From positions 21,028,452-21,092,451 of the forward strand of contig JARWKL010000014.1 in NCBI GenBank assembly GCA_029961685.1: DNA of 64,000 nt. The letters are read 5' to 3'. The stretch's first letter is position 1, and the number at the start of each line of letters is the position of its first letter. Below the pieces are notes generated by a model, which saw only the letters and a list, made by a program, of their open reading frames with translations, was not told the origin of the DNA and searched no databases. Below are positions 1 to 11,333 of the stretch, in pieces. The position numbers and the translations under genes were made by a program. This stretch comes from Aristolochia californica (taxonomy: Eukaryota > Streptophyta > Magnoliopsida > Piperales > Aristolochiaceae).

Positions 1-5
1 CTATA

Positions 6-17
6 TGGTATCAGAGC
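6..17 (+). other. primer binding site, initiator-Met tRNA
   Basis: tggtatcagagc matches the complement of the 3' end of initiator methionyl tRNA, the usual primer for plant Copia elements. It directly follows what should be the last bases of the 5' LTR. Confidence 0.85.
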
Positions 18-576
18 TTACAATCTGATATTTTTTTCTTCTCTCTCTGTTGCCCCTGCCATTGCCACCACGATGATTGGTACCTGAGCCTCGGCATCCT
101 CACACCAAGCTCAGTCTTTGGTCCTCTTTGCTAAGCCCCTCCTCTCTGTCCCGGAAGGTCTCTATAGAGCCCACCTGAACCACTGTTGCACACTACTATT
201 GTCGCTACCGTCGACGACTCCGTCGTCATCGCCGCCGCCAGCCGTCGTACGTTGTACGCCACATACCACTGCGGCGAGCCAGAGTTCCAAAACTCTGTTT
301 TGATGGTTCGCCGTTGACGGTCCTACACCGACGCCACATCGTCGTCGAAAACGTTGCCTGTCGAACCTCCAATCGCCATTGAAAGCTTCCGTCACCGCCG
401 AACCTTCCGTCGCCATTGAAAGTTTCGCTGCCAAGCGTAGCCTCAAGCCACCGCAAGCCGTTGTTGCTCGCCGCTTGCCGTCGCCGCCAGCCATGTACTT
501 CTTCCCTATTTTTATTTTCCCGCGACCTTCGGTTTAATCTGAGGTTAATTTAATTTTCGAGAAGAAGAAATTTACG

Positions 577-627
577 CACGTGTAATCTTTACACGTGCGA
601 ATTTCACACGTGTGATTTCCACACGTG
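577..627. promoter_or_regulatory. four CACGTG (G-box) motifs at exact 15-bp spacing in the Copia leader
   Basis: CACGTG occurs at 577, 592, 607 and 622, so the spacing is exactly 15 bp each time. The repeats sit just before the gag start at 649. G-boxes are bound by plant bZIP and bHLH factors. A role in driving or attenuating this element is inference; the motifs could also pair to form RNA hairpins. Confidence 0.6.
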
Positions 628-3171
628 CGAAAGAAAAAAAAATTACTCATGGCTTTTGAAGATTCTCCTATTACTATTCCCAATACTCATGATCCAACCA
701 CACCGCTGACGGTACACCACATCCACAACTCGGTCAAACTCACCTCCACAAATTATTTTAGCTAGAAAGCTCAGATAGAGGCTATTCTTTTTGGTTATGA
801 TCTCCTCATGTTCGTCGATGGTTCTTATTCTCTACCTCCTGCCACTAAGATGATCAATAATCATGCCATTTCGAATCTCGAACACACTACGTGGCTTCAT
901 CAGGATAAGCTTATTTTTTGTGCTCTTATTGGTACTCTCATGCCATCTATTATTCCACTTATCACTCACTCAAGTACCTCTCATGAAGCTTGGACTATTT
1001 TGTCCACTACATATGCTCGGCCCTCACGAGGTCACATCAAACAGATCAAGGAGCAACTCAAACATACCACTAAGGGATCTCAATCGATTTTCAAGTATAT
1101 GCAGTATATTAAAACGCGAGCTGATGAATTTGTGGCCCTAGGCAAACCCATGGATCAAGAGGATCTCACTAAGACAATTCTGGAAGGGCTCGATGATGAG
1201 TACAAACCACTTATTGATAATATCAATGGTCATGACATGCCCATGTCTTTTGATGAGTTGCATGAAAAACTCATCAACAAAGAAGTCTGCTACGTGTTCA
1301 ACAAGCTCACTCCACTTTGTTTCCAGCTTCTGCAAATCCTGCCAGTGCTCGGTCCAATTCCGGTAGGACCGGTAATCGCAATCACCAATAGCAAGGAGCG
1401 CCCTCATCACGCTCACAACCAGGTACTACCTCCGGTCTCCACAATATAGTCACTCCGAATGGTCGATCTCAACCTCGACCTTATCTCGGCCGTTTCCAGT
1501 TGTATTGGGAAAAAAGACACAATGTTCCATAGTGTTTTGTCTTTCGCCAGACGCAACAATCTCAGATGCAACAGTCTCTGCCACCTCCCCAGGCTCCTCG
1601 CACCACCTCTCATTGGCAACATCGTCCTGCAACATCATGGCAACCACGTGCTCATCTTACAACCAACACCGCTTCTACTGGTTCTCCTTGGCTTCTGGAT
1701 AGTAGAACATCGCACCATGTCACCACTGACTTGAGTAATCTCTCTTCATACTCCTTATGACAGTTCTAACGACATTATGATTGGTGATGGCATGGGTCTT
1801 CCTATTACTCACACTGGTTACAAATCTCTCTCTACACCATCTCATACATTTTTATTAAATAATATTCTTTGTGTTCCCACCATGCAAAAGAATCTTATTT
1901 CTATTTTTCAGTTTTTTCAAACTAATCATACTTCCATTGAATTCTCACCCACTTCTTTTCGTGTGAAGGATCTTCGTAAGGGGGTAACACTTTTGCAAGG
2001 ATGGTGTGTACGAATGTCCATCGTCTTCAATCCAGTCTCCACCAATAATTGTTTTCTCTAGTGTCAAGACCACTTCGTCTGCTTGGCATCATCGTCTAGG
2101 TCATCCATTGTCTCTGATTCTACGGCATATCATATCCACTTTCAGTTAGACTCGTCTCATCCTCTAAATTTTAATTTTACTTGCAATTCTTGTCAGTGTA
2201 ATAAGAGTCACAAATTACCTTTTTTTCCACTCCACACTTGTCTCTTCTTCCCCTCTTAATATTATATTTTTGGATGTCTGGACTTCTCTAATTTATTCTA
2301 TTGATAATTTCAAGTATTATGTAATTTTTGTGGATCATTTTACAAAGTATATCTGGTTTTATCCTCTCAAACAAAAATCCCTCGTAGTTAATACCTTTAT
2401 CCGATTTAAATCTATAGTTGAAAATTTCTTTAGTAAACGGATTAAGACACTCTACTCTAATAATGGGGGAGAATACAAAGCAACGTCTTTTTTTTTTTTG
2501 CGTCCAATGGTATCTCTCATCTTACGTCTCCTCCTCATACACTTGGACACAATGGGCATTCTGAACGACGACATCGTCACATTGTAGAAACAGGTTTGTC
2601 GCTTCTTTCGCATGCCTCTATACCTCTCTCTTACTGGTCATATGCTTTCTCCACTGCTGTCTATCTCATCAATCGGTTTCCCACACCCACACTAAGTCTT
2701 CTTTCACCTTATGCCAAACTTTTTGGCAATCCTCCTAACTATTCTAAACTACGTAGTTTTAGTTGTCTTTGTTATATGTGGCTCTGACCATACTCTTCTC
2801 ACAAACTCACTCCTTGTTCCTCTCCATGTGTTTTCTTAAGGTATTCTACTACTCAAAGTGCATATCTATGTCTTGATCCCACTACATCTCGTCTTTATGT
2901 GTCGCGTCATGTTAAATTCGTAGAGTCTATTTTTCCCTTAACTTCCCTTCATTCTCATCTTGACCGCCCCTCATCTGACACACTCTCTCACCGGTGTTCC
3001 TCTGTGTCCCTCCCGACTACTAGCACATCATCTGCAGCTTCGATCCCTGTGCCCCCGGCCAGCCCTGTTCACGATCCCCCTCCTCAGCCCTCTCCATCAC
3101 CACTCCCTCCTCCAACCCACTGTCCCACTTCGGCTGACCTGCACTCATCATCCCTATCTACTTCATCACCT

Positions 3172-3187
3172 CCCCCCCCCCCCCCCC
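3172..3187. repeat. poly-C tract
   Basis: A run of about 16 C residues in the linker between integrase and reverse transcriptase of the Copia remnant, inside a proline/serine-rich stretch; a probable slippage site. Confidence 0.9.
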
Positions 3188-3830
3188 AAGTGTTATTGTC
3201 ACCAGATCCAAGAACATCATTTCCAAACCCATCCAAAAACTAAACCTCACAACCCAAGTTCCTGCATCTGTCAACCGTAAACCCAAAAATGTAACCCAAG
3301 CTCTCACCAATCCCGAATGGTGTCAGGCTATGTCTGATGAGTATGATGCTCTTGTTCAGAATGGTACATGGGAACTTGTTCCCTCGGATCCCTCACAGAA
3401 TCTGATTGGTTCCAAATGGATTTTTGGTACTAAATATCATTTTGATGGCTCCATTGACAGGTGCAAGGCTCGTTTAGTTGCCAAAGGGTTTCACCAGTGC
3501 CCTAGAGGTGATTATGATGAAACATTTAGTCCTATTGTCAAGCCTACTACTATTTGAATTGTTCTCAGCCTTGTAGTAAGTCGTGGATAGTTGTTTCGCC
3601 AACTTGATGTTAATAATGCGTTTCTCCAAGGCACTCTATCTCATTATGTATTTATGACACAACCACCGGGTTTTATTGACCGTAATAATCTGAATCATGT
3701 CTACAAACTTTGCAAGGCTATTTACGGTCTTAAGCAAACACCTCGTGTTTGGTATCATGAGTTGCGCCAATTTCTCGTTATCTCGGGTTTCTCTAATTTT
3801 CATGCAGACTCATCTCTATTTATCTCTGTT

Positions 3831-3960
3831 AAGCACCTAGCCAATACCACCCAAAAGACCGGCCTATTAGGAGTGGAAGACATAGGTACTTAACTCTTAG
3901 CCCAAGACCACTAGGGTCCCAGGGTGTCCCATAACACCCTGGGTTGGGTGTAACGCCCAT
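3831..3960. other. about 130-bp insertion in the Copia reverse transcriptase
   Basis: The reading frame is normal up to the residues SSLFI and resumes at VLYILVYVDD, but about 130 bases in between do not belong to a Copia reverse transcriptase. The insert contains a perfect 10-bp inverted repeat (3918-3927 and 3934-3943) with a 6-base loop. No clear target duplication was found, and its source was not recognised. Confidence 0.6.
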
Positions 3961-4999
3961 AACAATCTCACACACAGGTTCAAATGTGTTGTATATTCTG
4001 GTCTATGTTGATGACATTATTATTACAGGAAACAATGATCAAGTTAGGACAACATTCATTCACGTACTTGCTCAGAGATTCTCACTCAAAGATCTTGGCC
4101 CCTTGGCTTATTTTCTCGGTATTGAAGTTGTTCCTCATTCTCATGGTTTTCTTCTCTCTCAACGACGGTATATCTGTGATCTCCTTGCTCGCACATGCAT
4201 GACCAATGCAAAGCCTATCGCTACACCCCTTGCCACATCATCTACACTCACACTTCAGTCTGGCACGACACTCTTTGATGCATCTAAATATCGAACGGTT
4301 GTTGGAAGTCTACAATATTTATCTCTCACTCGTCCTGACATTGCTTATGTGGTAAATAAGTTATCTCAGTTTATGCATTGCCCCACTACTGATCATTGGG
4401 ATGTTGTCAAGTGTTTGTTACAATATCTATGTGGGACTCTAGATCATGGTATCGTCTTATATCGACAATCTTCTTTGTCCCTTCATACGTTCTCTGATGC
4501 TGATTGGGTAGGTAACAAAGATGATTTTACTTCAACCAATGCCTATATTGTTTACCTCGGTCACAATCCTATCTCTTGGAGTTCTAAGAAACAACGGATT
4601 TTGGGTCGATCCTCTACCGAGGCGGAATATCTATCTGTTGCAACCGCTGCAGTTGAGATTCGTTGGATTTGCTCTCTTTTCATTGACCTTGGTGTTTTTC
4701 TTCCACAACAACTGATCATTTATTGTGACAACATCGGTGCTATCAATTTATGCTCCAATCCAGTTTTTCACTCGCTAATGAAACATGTAGCTTTGGATTA
4801 TCACTTCATTCGAGAACACATTCAGAGTGGTGCTCTTCAGGTAACTCATGTATCATCTGTTGATCAAATAGCAGATGCTCTTTCTAAACCTCTTCCCCGA
4901 CAACACTTTCTCCTCTTGAAGACCAAGATTGGAATCTCCTCTCAGAGATTCATCTTGCAGGGGCATGATAGAGATCAAGATGATCACGTTAAGAGAAGT

Positions 5000-5144
5000 T
5001 GAGATTGTCTCAACTTCCACCTCTACAGTCATGTACATGTGTAACTCTACATTCATGTAAATTCTTTTATCATTTTGTAATAATAAATACATGTATCACT
5101 AAAAGTAATATCATCGGAAAATTATTCTATTATTTTATTCTATA
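5000..5144 (+). repeat. probable 3' LTR of the Copia remnant
   Basis: A purine-rich stretch (aagagaag) precedes a TG at 5000. The right end near 5144 (ctata) matches the bases that precede the primer binding site at the start of the window. At about 145 bp it is a short Copia LTR. The end is not a canonical CA, so the boundary is approximate. Confidence 0.5.
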
Positions 5145-5232
5145 TACTGCATAGTTTCAAAGTTGCAATAAGTTTTGGTTGAACCAGAAAGAAAACTCAT
5201 CAAGATGGAGAAAGTGTAAGTAGCAGTAGAAC

Positions 5233-5277
5233 CTGCTGCTTAAATATCTTACAGGTTCGCTGCTTGCCCTCCAGAAC
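5233..5277 (-). pseudogene. ASADH: ASADH short exon
   Basis: Fifteen codons on the minus strand read VLEGKQRTCKIFKQQ, in frame with the preceding exon (ends QSRE) and colinear with known ASADH proteins. It is followed by CAG/GT as a donor. The next exon is not found in the 80 bp before the Copia 3' LTR, so the gene continues beyond that element or is lost. Confidence 0.8.
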
Positions 5278-5368
5278 CTCAAGAAAAGTAATAGAGAAGT
5301 TCCAAGGTGGTGAAAATGATAGACACAAGACCAAAATATTTTCATGAAAAGTTTCAAGAGAAGAGAAC

Positions 5369-5453
5369 CTCACGACTCTGCAGTTCAAGCTCTTCCATTG
5401 CTGCTGCACTAGCACCAATAGCAGCCTGATATGTGCTAACGACCATCCGTAAC
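5369..5453 (-). pseudogene. ASADH: ASADH internal exon
   Basis: The minus strand encodes RMVVSTYQAAIGASAAAMEE, a block known from plant and bacterial ASADH directly after the NPNC helix. An acceptor CAG at 5454-5456 precedes the exon and the sequence GAG/GT ends it. In the expected frame the exon start is 2 nt short relative to the phase-0 donor at 16836, which suggests a small deletion next to the acceptor. Confidence 0.85.
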
Positions 5454-5456
5454 CTG

Positions 5457-5602
5457 GCAGAAATCATAGCCGTGTAATTCCCCAAAACATATGGATTTGT
5501 TTTTTGAAAGGTAAAAATTAGGCTTACTTGCAGAAATCATAGCCGTGTAATTCCCCAAAACATATGGATTTGTTTTTTGAAAGGTAAAAATTAGGCTTAC
5601 TT
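5457..5602. repeat. 73-bp perfect tandem duplication
   Basis: Two identical 73-bp units, 5457-5529 and 5530-5602, lie directly upstream (minus sense) of the ASADH internal exon acceptor, so they are in the intron. Identity of the units suggests a recent slippage or unequal-crossover event. Confidence 0.95.
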
Positions 5603-6771
5603 ATTTTCTAATGACAATAATTTGTTTTGATACATAAAATAATAATTTATCACACACTAAAAAGAATAGAGAGTACATAGCAGCAAGACAAAAGCTTCAA
5701 CTACAAATACTTATAAAGTCGAGGGAGAATCTAAAACACATAACAAGCAGTTGGCTGCTCAACCCACTCTTTACAAGGAAAGAGCAAGATGATTGCTAGA
5801 CTGATATCTTTAATTATAGTAATGAGGATTCCATTAGCAAGACTTAGAATTTCCTCAAAGCAGCAGCTAATGTAACAATACCAGACCAGTCACCAGATCA
5901 GTAGCATAACCAGTTTCAGTTCAACCTGGTCCAACCGGCTTCTACTACGGTTGAACTGGTAATATGATAACATATAATGAATGAGAAATTACAACTTATG
6001 AGATTTTTATGTAACAAGTAAATACATATTATTGTTTCCTTAAAGCTACAAAATGTAGGAACATGGAGTTATAGCGGTAATATATGTTCTTTTTAATATT
6101 TTTCAAAGCCAGGCTTTCAAGGGTACAAAGCCAACTTTCAAAATTTCAAACTTTATTTCTATTATGGACAAGACGATCTGAGCAATCATGAGGATGGGGA
6201 ATTTTCTAAGATTTTTCTGAGTTTTTTTTTTCCTGAATTTTTAGAGGTTTTTTCTAATTTGATAGACTTTTGGTGAGTTTTTTTCTTATTTAGGTAAGAG
6301 ATAGGTGCTTTTCTGAAAATTCCACAACTTACTGCTGGAAAGAGGTTACCTGGAAAACCGATTACAGTTCGACTAAGGGCCATTTTCTAAAACAAATTTC
6401 CTGGAAAATCGAATCCAGGAAAAATAGACGAGACAGAAGCTCAAGTCTCATCTTCGACCTTCCAATTAGTCACCAGGGTTAAAAAGTGATGAAAATTTCG
6501 GGAATTTCCTCCTCTTCCAGGTGAAAACAGAAGACAAGAGGACTTGGGGTCGAATTTTGACCCCTCTTTACAAGATACCAATGAGAAATGAAACCTCTGA
6601 TGGTGGTGTATAGGGCTGTTTACTTATTCAGTAGCAGCTACACGAGTAAGAGTATTAACTTAATGCAATTCTTTGAAAAAATACCTGACTTGGACTTACA
6701 TGCCATTCAGTATTTAAGAATAATGTATAACACTTCTTAATCAAGCAAGGAACATCCATCATACCTCTCGA
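5603..6771. other. ASADH intron, no gene seen
   Basis: AT-rich intronic DNA with no protein similarity recognised. Short reading frames here have no domain signature. Confidence 0.6.
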
Positions 6772-7006
6772 AGGGGTTTTTCCCAAAGTATCCAATTTCA
6801 AAAATATATTTCAATAAATAACGACGCCATGAACTTATCTTAAAAAATACCCAACTTTGACCAGTCCATTGTACGTGTATACAATCAACGTAAGCTTTGA
6901 CTGATTATGTGTCGACATGTCATCAGTACAGTGTGAGTAGATGAACACATCGACTGCATGTCACTATTCTGACACATCATCTGCCAATTAAGATGCCATG
7001 TCATTA
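6772..7006 (+). repeat. left terminal inverted repeat of the outer MULE-like element
   Basis: Inverted counterpart of 10411-10650 with scattered mismatches. It contains the caactttgacc motif that is also in the inner element, so both belong to one superfamily. Confidence 0.75.
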
Positions 7007-7390
7007 TCTATTAACCCTCATTTTTGCCCTTGTCATCTCGCGCCACGTAAGCCTCACTTCTTATTGTTTTTCGTTCTATCTCTCTTCCTCCATGTTTCTC
7101 CTCCTCTCTTCTCGCCCTCTACTCTCGCCCGCCACCTCTCCTTGGCCTCGCCCTCACCCTTGCCCTCGACGCCCCCCTCTCAACTGCCTCCCCCTCCACC
7201 ACCACCACTTCCACCTCCACCTCCGGAGAAAGAGGAGATGTCGCTCACGTGTACCTGGGGTTTGAGCAGCTTCCATTGGCCGTTGGAGGCGTTTCACCTT
7301 GCACGGACAGTGAGGAAGTGATTCTTTCCAAAACTTTTTACTGGGGAGGATGACTTTTGTTTTTCACTTTATATAAGACCAATGGAGAAT

Positions 7391-7636
7391 GGGAATTTCA
7401 CTTAAATACCTATTTAAAATAAAATATTTTTAAAAATACCGACGTCATCAAAATATTTCTAAAACTACCCAACTTTGACCGGTCAAATGCCTATGTGTGC
7501 AGTCCAAAGCGACACATAAGCTTTGACTGCTTATGTGTCGCCACATCATCTGTGCAGTAAACATATTTGACACGTCGTCTGCCACGTTATTATTTTACCA
7601 TGTCATCTGCCACGTAAGCTGATAGTCATTAAATAT
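7391..7636 (+). repeat. left TIR of the inner MULE
   Basis: Matches the inverse of 8735-8975 over about 240 bp with few mismatches and a short indel; flanked by atggagaat. Confidence 0.9.
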
Positions 7637-7663
7637 TTCAAAATAAGTTATTTTAAATTCCTT

Positions 7664-8100
7664 ATGTGTCCCCTCCCATCTTTCTCTCTCCTCTCGCCCT
7701 CTCGCCGCCCCGCTCGGCCTCCTCTCCTCTCGCCCCCTCTCCTCTCGCCCTCTCGCCGCCGCCGCCGCTCGGTCTCCTCTTCTCTCGCCCTCTCGCCCTC
7801 TCGCCACCACCGCTCGGCCTCCTCTCCTCTCTTCTCGCCCCCTCTCCTCTCCTCTAGCCCTCTCGCCGCCGCTTTGCTTCGGCCTCCTCTGGCCTTGCCG
7901 TCTCTCCTCTCGCTGTCGTCGCTTGGCCTCGACCTCCTCTCCTCTCCTCTTTCCCCCTCTCCTCTCGCCCTCTCACCGCCGCTCGGCCTCGGCCTCTCGT
8001 TGACGTCTCCTCTCCTCTCCCCCCCTCTCCCCTCTCCTCTCCTCTCCTCTCCCCCCTCTCCTCTCACCTCTCGCAGTGCCTACTGCCGCCACTCCCTACC
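7664..8100. repeat. CT-rich low-complexity block (tctcctctcgccc variants)
   Basis: Imperfect repeats of tctcgccctctc and cctctcctctc fill this part of the inner MULE. Long Ser/Pro/Leu or Arg/Glu/Gly reading frames are by-products of the composition and are not called as genes. Confidence 0.85.
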
Positions 8101-8734
8101 GCTCGGCCTTAGACTTCGCCCTCGACACCCCTTTCTCAAAAAATTAAAAAATTAAAAAATATTTTAAATTGATAATAAAATATGTTAAATTAGTAAGAGT
8201 AAATTTTTTTAATTAATTATATATTTATTTTATTTTTAATTATTTTAAATATAAGGTAAAAAAAATTTGAAAAAAAACGTATTGATAAATTTGATTTTGA
8301 AACTCAAAGCTAAAATTTTCAAAATTTTTTATTAAAATAAATTTTAAATCGATAATAAAAAGGTGTTAAAATGGTAAGAGTAAGATTTTTTATAACTTAT
8401 TATTTTAAATATAAGGTAATAAAAAGTGTACTGGTACATTTATTTTTTAAACTCAAGTAAAATTTTTATATTTTTTCAGTTAATAAATATTTTTAATTGA
8501 TAATAAAAGGTGTTGTAAGATTTTTAATTAACTAATATATATTTTTAATAATTTATTATTTTTTAAATAATATGATAAAAATTATACAATTAAATTATAT
8601 TTTAAAACTCTAAAATAATTTTTAGGCTTCGAGACATAACACTTATTACTTTTCCCAAAGATGAATGTCTAATATTGTAGATATTAGGTAATAAAAAATG
8701 TATCTGATTTTTTTAATTTTTTTTAAAAAATATT

Positions 8735-8975
8735 TAATTTTTATTTAATGACGTGTCAGCTTACATGGCAGATAACATGGTAAAATAATGACGTGTCGAA
8801 TATGTTTACTGTACAAATGACGTGGTGACACATAAGCAGTCAATGCTTATGTGTCGCTTTTGACTGCACACATAGGCATTTGACCGGTCAAAGTTGGGTA
8901 GTTTTAGAAATATTTTGATGACGTCGGTATTTTTAAAAATATTTTATTTTAAACGGGTATTTAAGTGAAATTCCC
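8735..8975 (-). repeat. right TIR of the inner MULE
   Basis: Inverse of the left TIR; ends ttcccat where the 9-bp target duplication begins at 8976. Confidence 0.9.
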
Positions 8976-9370
8976 ATGGAGAATTCAACCCAACCTGGTC
9001 GTGTACGTTTATGACTCATGAGAAACGACAGCAGGACTTGGAAGATTTGAGGACTTGAAGCTTCCGCCTGCAGAATCGTAGTTCACGACTTCGTTCACGC
9101 CGTTACTGAGATCTACACGAGTAATTCTTATTTGGGTTCGTGTTTTTCAATCAAGCACAAACAAGGGCCGGCGAAAGTAGGAGAAATCAAAGTAAGGCAA
9201 ACAGACTCTTCGTTCAGAAATTGCCAATAAGGGGATCCCAATCTTAGGCCAAACGACGTACAACGTATGAACTTTGGAAGGATCAGTTCATTTCATTGAT
9301 TTAAAGCAAACGATTGGAGTCATTTTTTCATTCTATCTCTCTTCGATCTTTCTCCTCTCCTCTCCTCTCG

Positions 9371-9445
9371 CCCCCCCCCCCCCCCCCCCCCCCCCCCCCC
9401 ACCACCACCACCACCACCACCACCACCACCACCACCACCACCACC
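9371..9445. repeat. poly-C30 followed by (ACC)n microsatellite
   Basis: Thirty consecutive C residues at 9371-9400 pass directly into about 15 ACC triplets. It lies in the outer MULE-like element. Confidence 0.95.
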
Positions 9446-9640
9446 TCCACCTCCTCCTCCTCCACATCCACCGCCTCCGCCTCCACCGTATCATTTCCCG
9501 ATTCATTTTTAGAGCTTTTTTGCTTAGGTTGCAAAAATGAAAACGTATTGTTTCTTTCCTGTGAATAATGATGTGATCTTGTTTCGAGGATCATATTATG
9601 AGAATTTAGAACTTGAAATGCTCCTTCCTGCACATAAAAT

Positions 9641-9982
9641 TAACTAATATTTTCATATTTTTCAGTTAATAAATATTTTAAATCGATAATAAAAGGTGTT
9701 GTAAGATTTTTAATTAACTAATATTTTTTTTAATAATTTATTATTTTTTAAATGAGGTGATAAAAAATATACAAATAAATTGTATTTTTATACTCTAAAA
9801 TAAATTTAAATTAACTAATATTTTCATTTTTTTAGTTAATAAATATTTTTAATTGATAATAAAACGTATTGTAAGATTTTTAATTAACTAATATTTTTTT
9901 AATAATTTATTATTTTTTAAATAAGGTGATAAAAAGTATACAAATAAATTGTATTTTTATACTCTAAAATAACTTTTTTAAT
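9641..9982. repeat. two 171-bp AT-rich direct repeats, with decayed relatives beyond
   Basis: Units starting at 9641 and 9812 share taactaatattttca and the block ending ctctaaaata. Shortened variants continue to about 10400 and are also found in the inner MULE (8460-8640), which supports common descent of the two elements. Confidence 0.75.
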
Positions 9983-10410
9983 ATTTTTTTAATTTAAAAA
10001 TATTTTAAATTGATAATAAATGGGTAAGACTTAAGAGTAAGATTTTTTCAATTTATAAATATTTTAAAGCCATAATAAATGGGTAAGAGTAAGATTTTTT
10101 CTATTTATAAATATTTTAAATTTCTAAATATTTTAAATCGATAATATGTTAGTAAAAAAATTAATAAATTGGTGTACTTATTTTATTTTTTATTTTTTAA
10201 AATATAAATTAATAAAAAGTGTAACGATAAATTTTATTTTTAATTAATAAATATTTTAATCTATAATAAATGGTGTTAAATAAGTAAGAGTTAATATTTT
10301 TAATTATTTATTATATTTTTTAATATTTTATTATTTTAGATATAAGGTAATAAAAAGTGTATTCATAAATTTGATTTTTAAAATAAAAAAATTATTCAAA
10401 TTTTTTTATT

Positions 10411-10650
10411 TAATGATGTGGCATCTTACCTGGCATATGACGTGTCGGAATAGTGATGTGGTAGTCGATGTGTTCATCTACTCACACTGTACTGATGACG
10501 TGGTGACACGTAATCAGGCAAAACTTATATGTCACCTTTGATTGTACATATGTACAATTGACCGGTCAAAGTTGGGTATTTTTCAAAATAAGTTTAGTGT
10601 CGTCATTTCTAGAACTATGTTTTTGAAATTGAGTATTTTGGTAAAAAGAC
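10411..10650 (-). repeat. right terminal inverted repeat of the outer MULE-like element
   Basis: Reverse-complement match to 6772-7006, including the tgttcatctactcacactgt block. Confidence 0.75.
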
Positions 10651-11116
10651 TATGAGACCCTGATAAAAAAAGGTATACAAGCTGTTTGCTCCAACTTGAT
10701 CAACTAGTGTATTTAATTTTCATGAATAACCCAAGACAGTAGTTTATAGTATTTGTAGATGATAAGAGGCATCCTAACTTCAACTAATCATGTTGGCGGA
10801 AACTGACCCAACTTAAACAACATTCCATAAGTAGAACCAAGGACTAATTCGTTTGCATTGACCCATGATGAACTGTCAAAAGTCTAAAATTTGTTTCACT
10901 GTCTAATCAGAATAAACTAATCTCGGAGGAGAACAGGCGGTCGGTTATATATTTATTTTCTATGTAATTAGACAGGTTGGCTGGTCAACCGAATGCAATT
11001 CTAGCAAAATTAGTCGTTTATCACCTCATAATATGCTGTAAACCTCTATCCTACAGGGTTCTTTTGTTTCGTTTTTGGTCAGCACGCTTTATCGTTGTAG
11101 CCATCAAACTAAAACC
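10651..11116. other. ASADH intron, no gene seen
   Basis: Single-copy-looking intronic sequence between the MULE-like element and the Copia; no domain recognised. Confidence 0.55.
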
Positions 11117-11121
11117 CCGAA

Positions 11122-11333
11122 TATTAGAATGTATTTATTTATTTTATTATTTCATTAATTCATTTTTATGTAATAATTGTATTTTACTATTTTGCCCCTT
11201 ACTCTTTAAAAACCCATCTGTATCCTGTAAATCAATGGAATGATTATTTCAATTTTACTCCCGTTTTCGTCTTCTCGACTGTATCTTCCCGACGACAGAG
11301 CTCAACGGCTCTTTGCCATTCGAGGTTCTAACA
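11122..11333 (+). repeat. 5' LTR
   Basis: 212 bp, begins tattagaatg and ends ggttctaaca. It is AT-rich at the left and followed immediately by the primer binding site. Confidence 0.95.

Larger units (their letters stand above)
649..5002 (+). pseudogene. Copia gag-pol remnant
   Basis: The start at 649 opens gag, but a TAG at 763 cuts it after 38 codons; the gag UBN2-type region resumes at 808-1449. The protease active site near 1697 reads DSRTSHH instead of the usual DSGASHH. Integrase remnants follow: the Cys pair of the zinc domain near 2185, and a core at 2270-2587 that frameshifts. Reverse transcriptase is split over 3330-3557, 3591-3830 and 3960 onward, with an intact YVDD near 4007. RNase H (DADW near 4498, SSTEAE near 4611) runs to the stop at 5000-5002. 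At least five stops or frameshifts make it non-coding as a whole. Confidence 0.85.
1..5144 (+). mobile_element. Ty1/Copia LTR retrotransposon, degenerate, 5' LTR outside the window
   Basis: The domain order gag, protease, integrase, reverse transcriptase, RNase H is the Copia order. The window opens a few bases before a primer binding site complementary to initiator-Met tRNA (6-17), so the 5' LTR is upstream. A probable short 3' LTR lies at 5000-5144. Many stops and frameshifts, a 130-bp insertion in the reverse transcriptase and a damaged protease motif mark it as an old dead copy. It lies in the region that would hold the downstream part of the broken ASADH gene, probably in an intron. Its target duplication cannot be checked because the left end is missing. 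Confidence 0.85.
7391..8975. mobile_element. MULE element (inner), 1,585 bp, 9-bp target duplication
   Basis: Terminal inverted repeats of about 240 bp start gggaatttcacttaaatacc on the left (7391-7636) and end as its near-perfect inverse at 8735-8975. The 9-bp direct repeat atggagaat flanks both sides (7382-7390 and 8976-8984), the length typical of Mutator-superfamily insertions. The interior begins with a very CT-rich low-complexity block (7664-8100) followed by AT-rich sequence. No transposase is present, so it must rely on one elsewhere. It is nested inside the outer MULE-like element. Confidence 0.9.
6772..10650. mobile_element. MULE-like foldback element (outer), non-autonomous
   Basis: A roughly 240-bp left terminal region (6772-7006) recurs inverted at 10411-10650. 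Shared blocks include caactttgacc, tcatcagtacagtgtgagta and gatgaacacatcgact. The interior has GC-rich, proline-coding-like patches and long AT-rich direct repeats but no transposase. It is split by a second, related element at 7391-8975. The exact ends and a 9-bp target duplication could not be fixed for this outer copy. It lies in the ASADH intron. Confidence 0.75.

Noticed and set aside
118..494. Open frames in the Copia leader (61-110 codons)
   Set aside because: Untranslated GC-rich leader between primer site and gag; both strands open, no domain.
7648..8155. Long open frames on both strands rich in Arg/Glu/Gly or Ser/Pro/Leu
   Set aside because: They come from a CT-rich low-complexity repeat inside the inner MULE; no domain, no start context, and both strands open at once.
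9274..9633. Open frames with poly-His, poly-Thr or poly-Val/Gly
   Set aside because: Translation of the poly-C and (ACC)n microsatellite.
6772..10650. 9-bp target duplication for the outer MULE-like element
   Set aside because: Several end placements were tried by eye (6771-6774 and 10648-10657); no matching flanks were found, so none is claimed.
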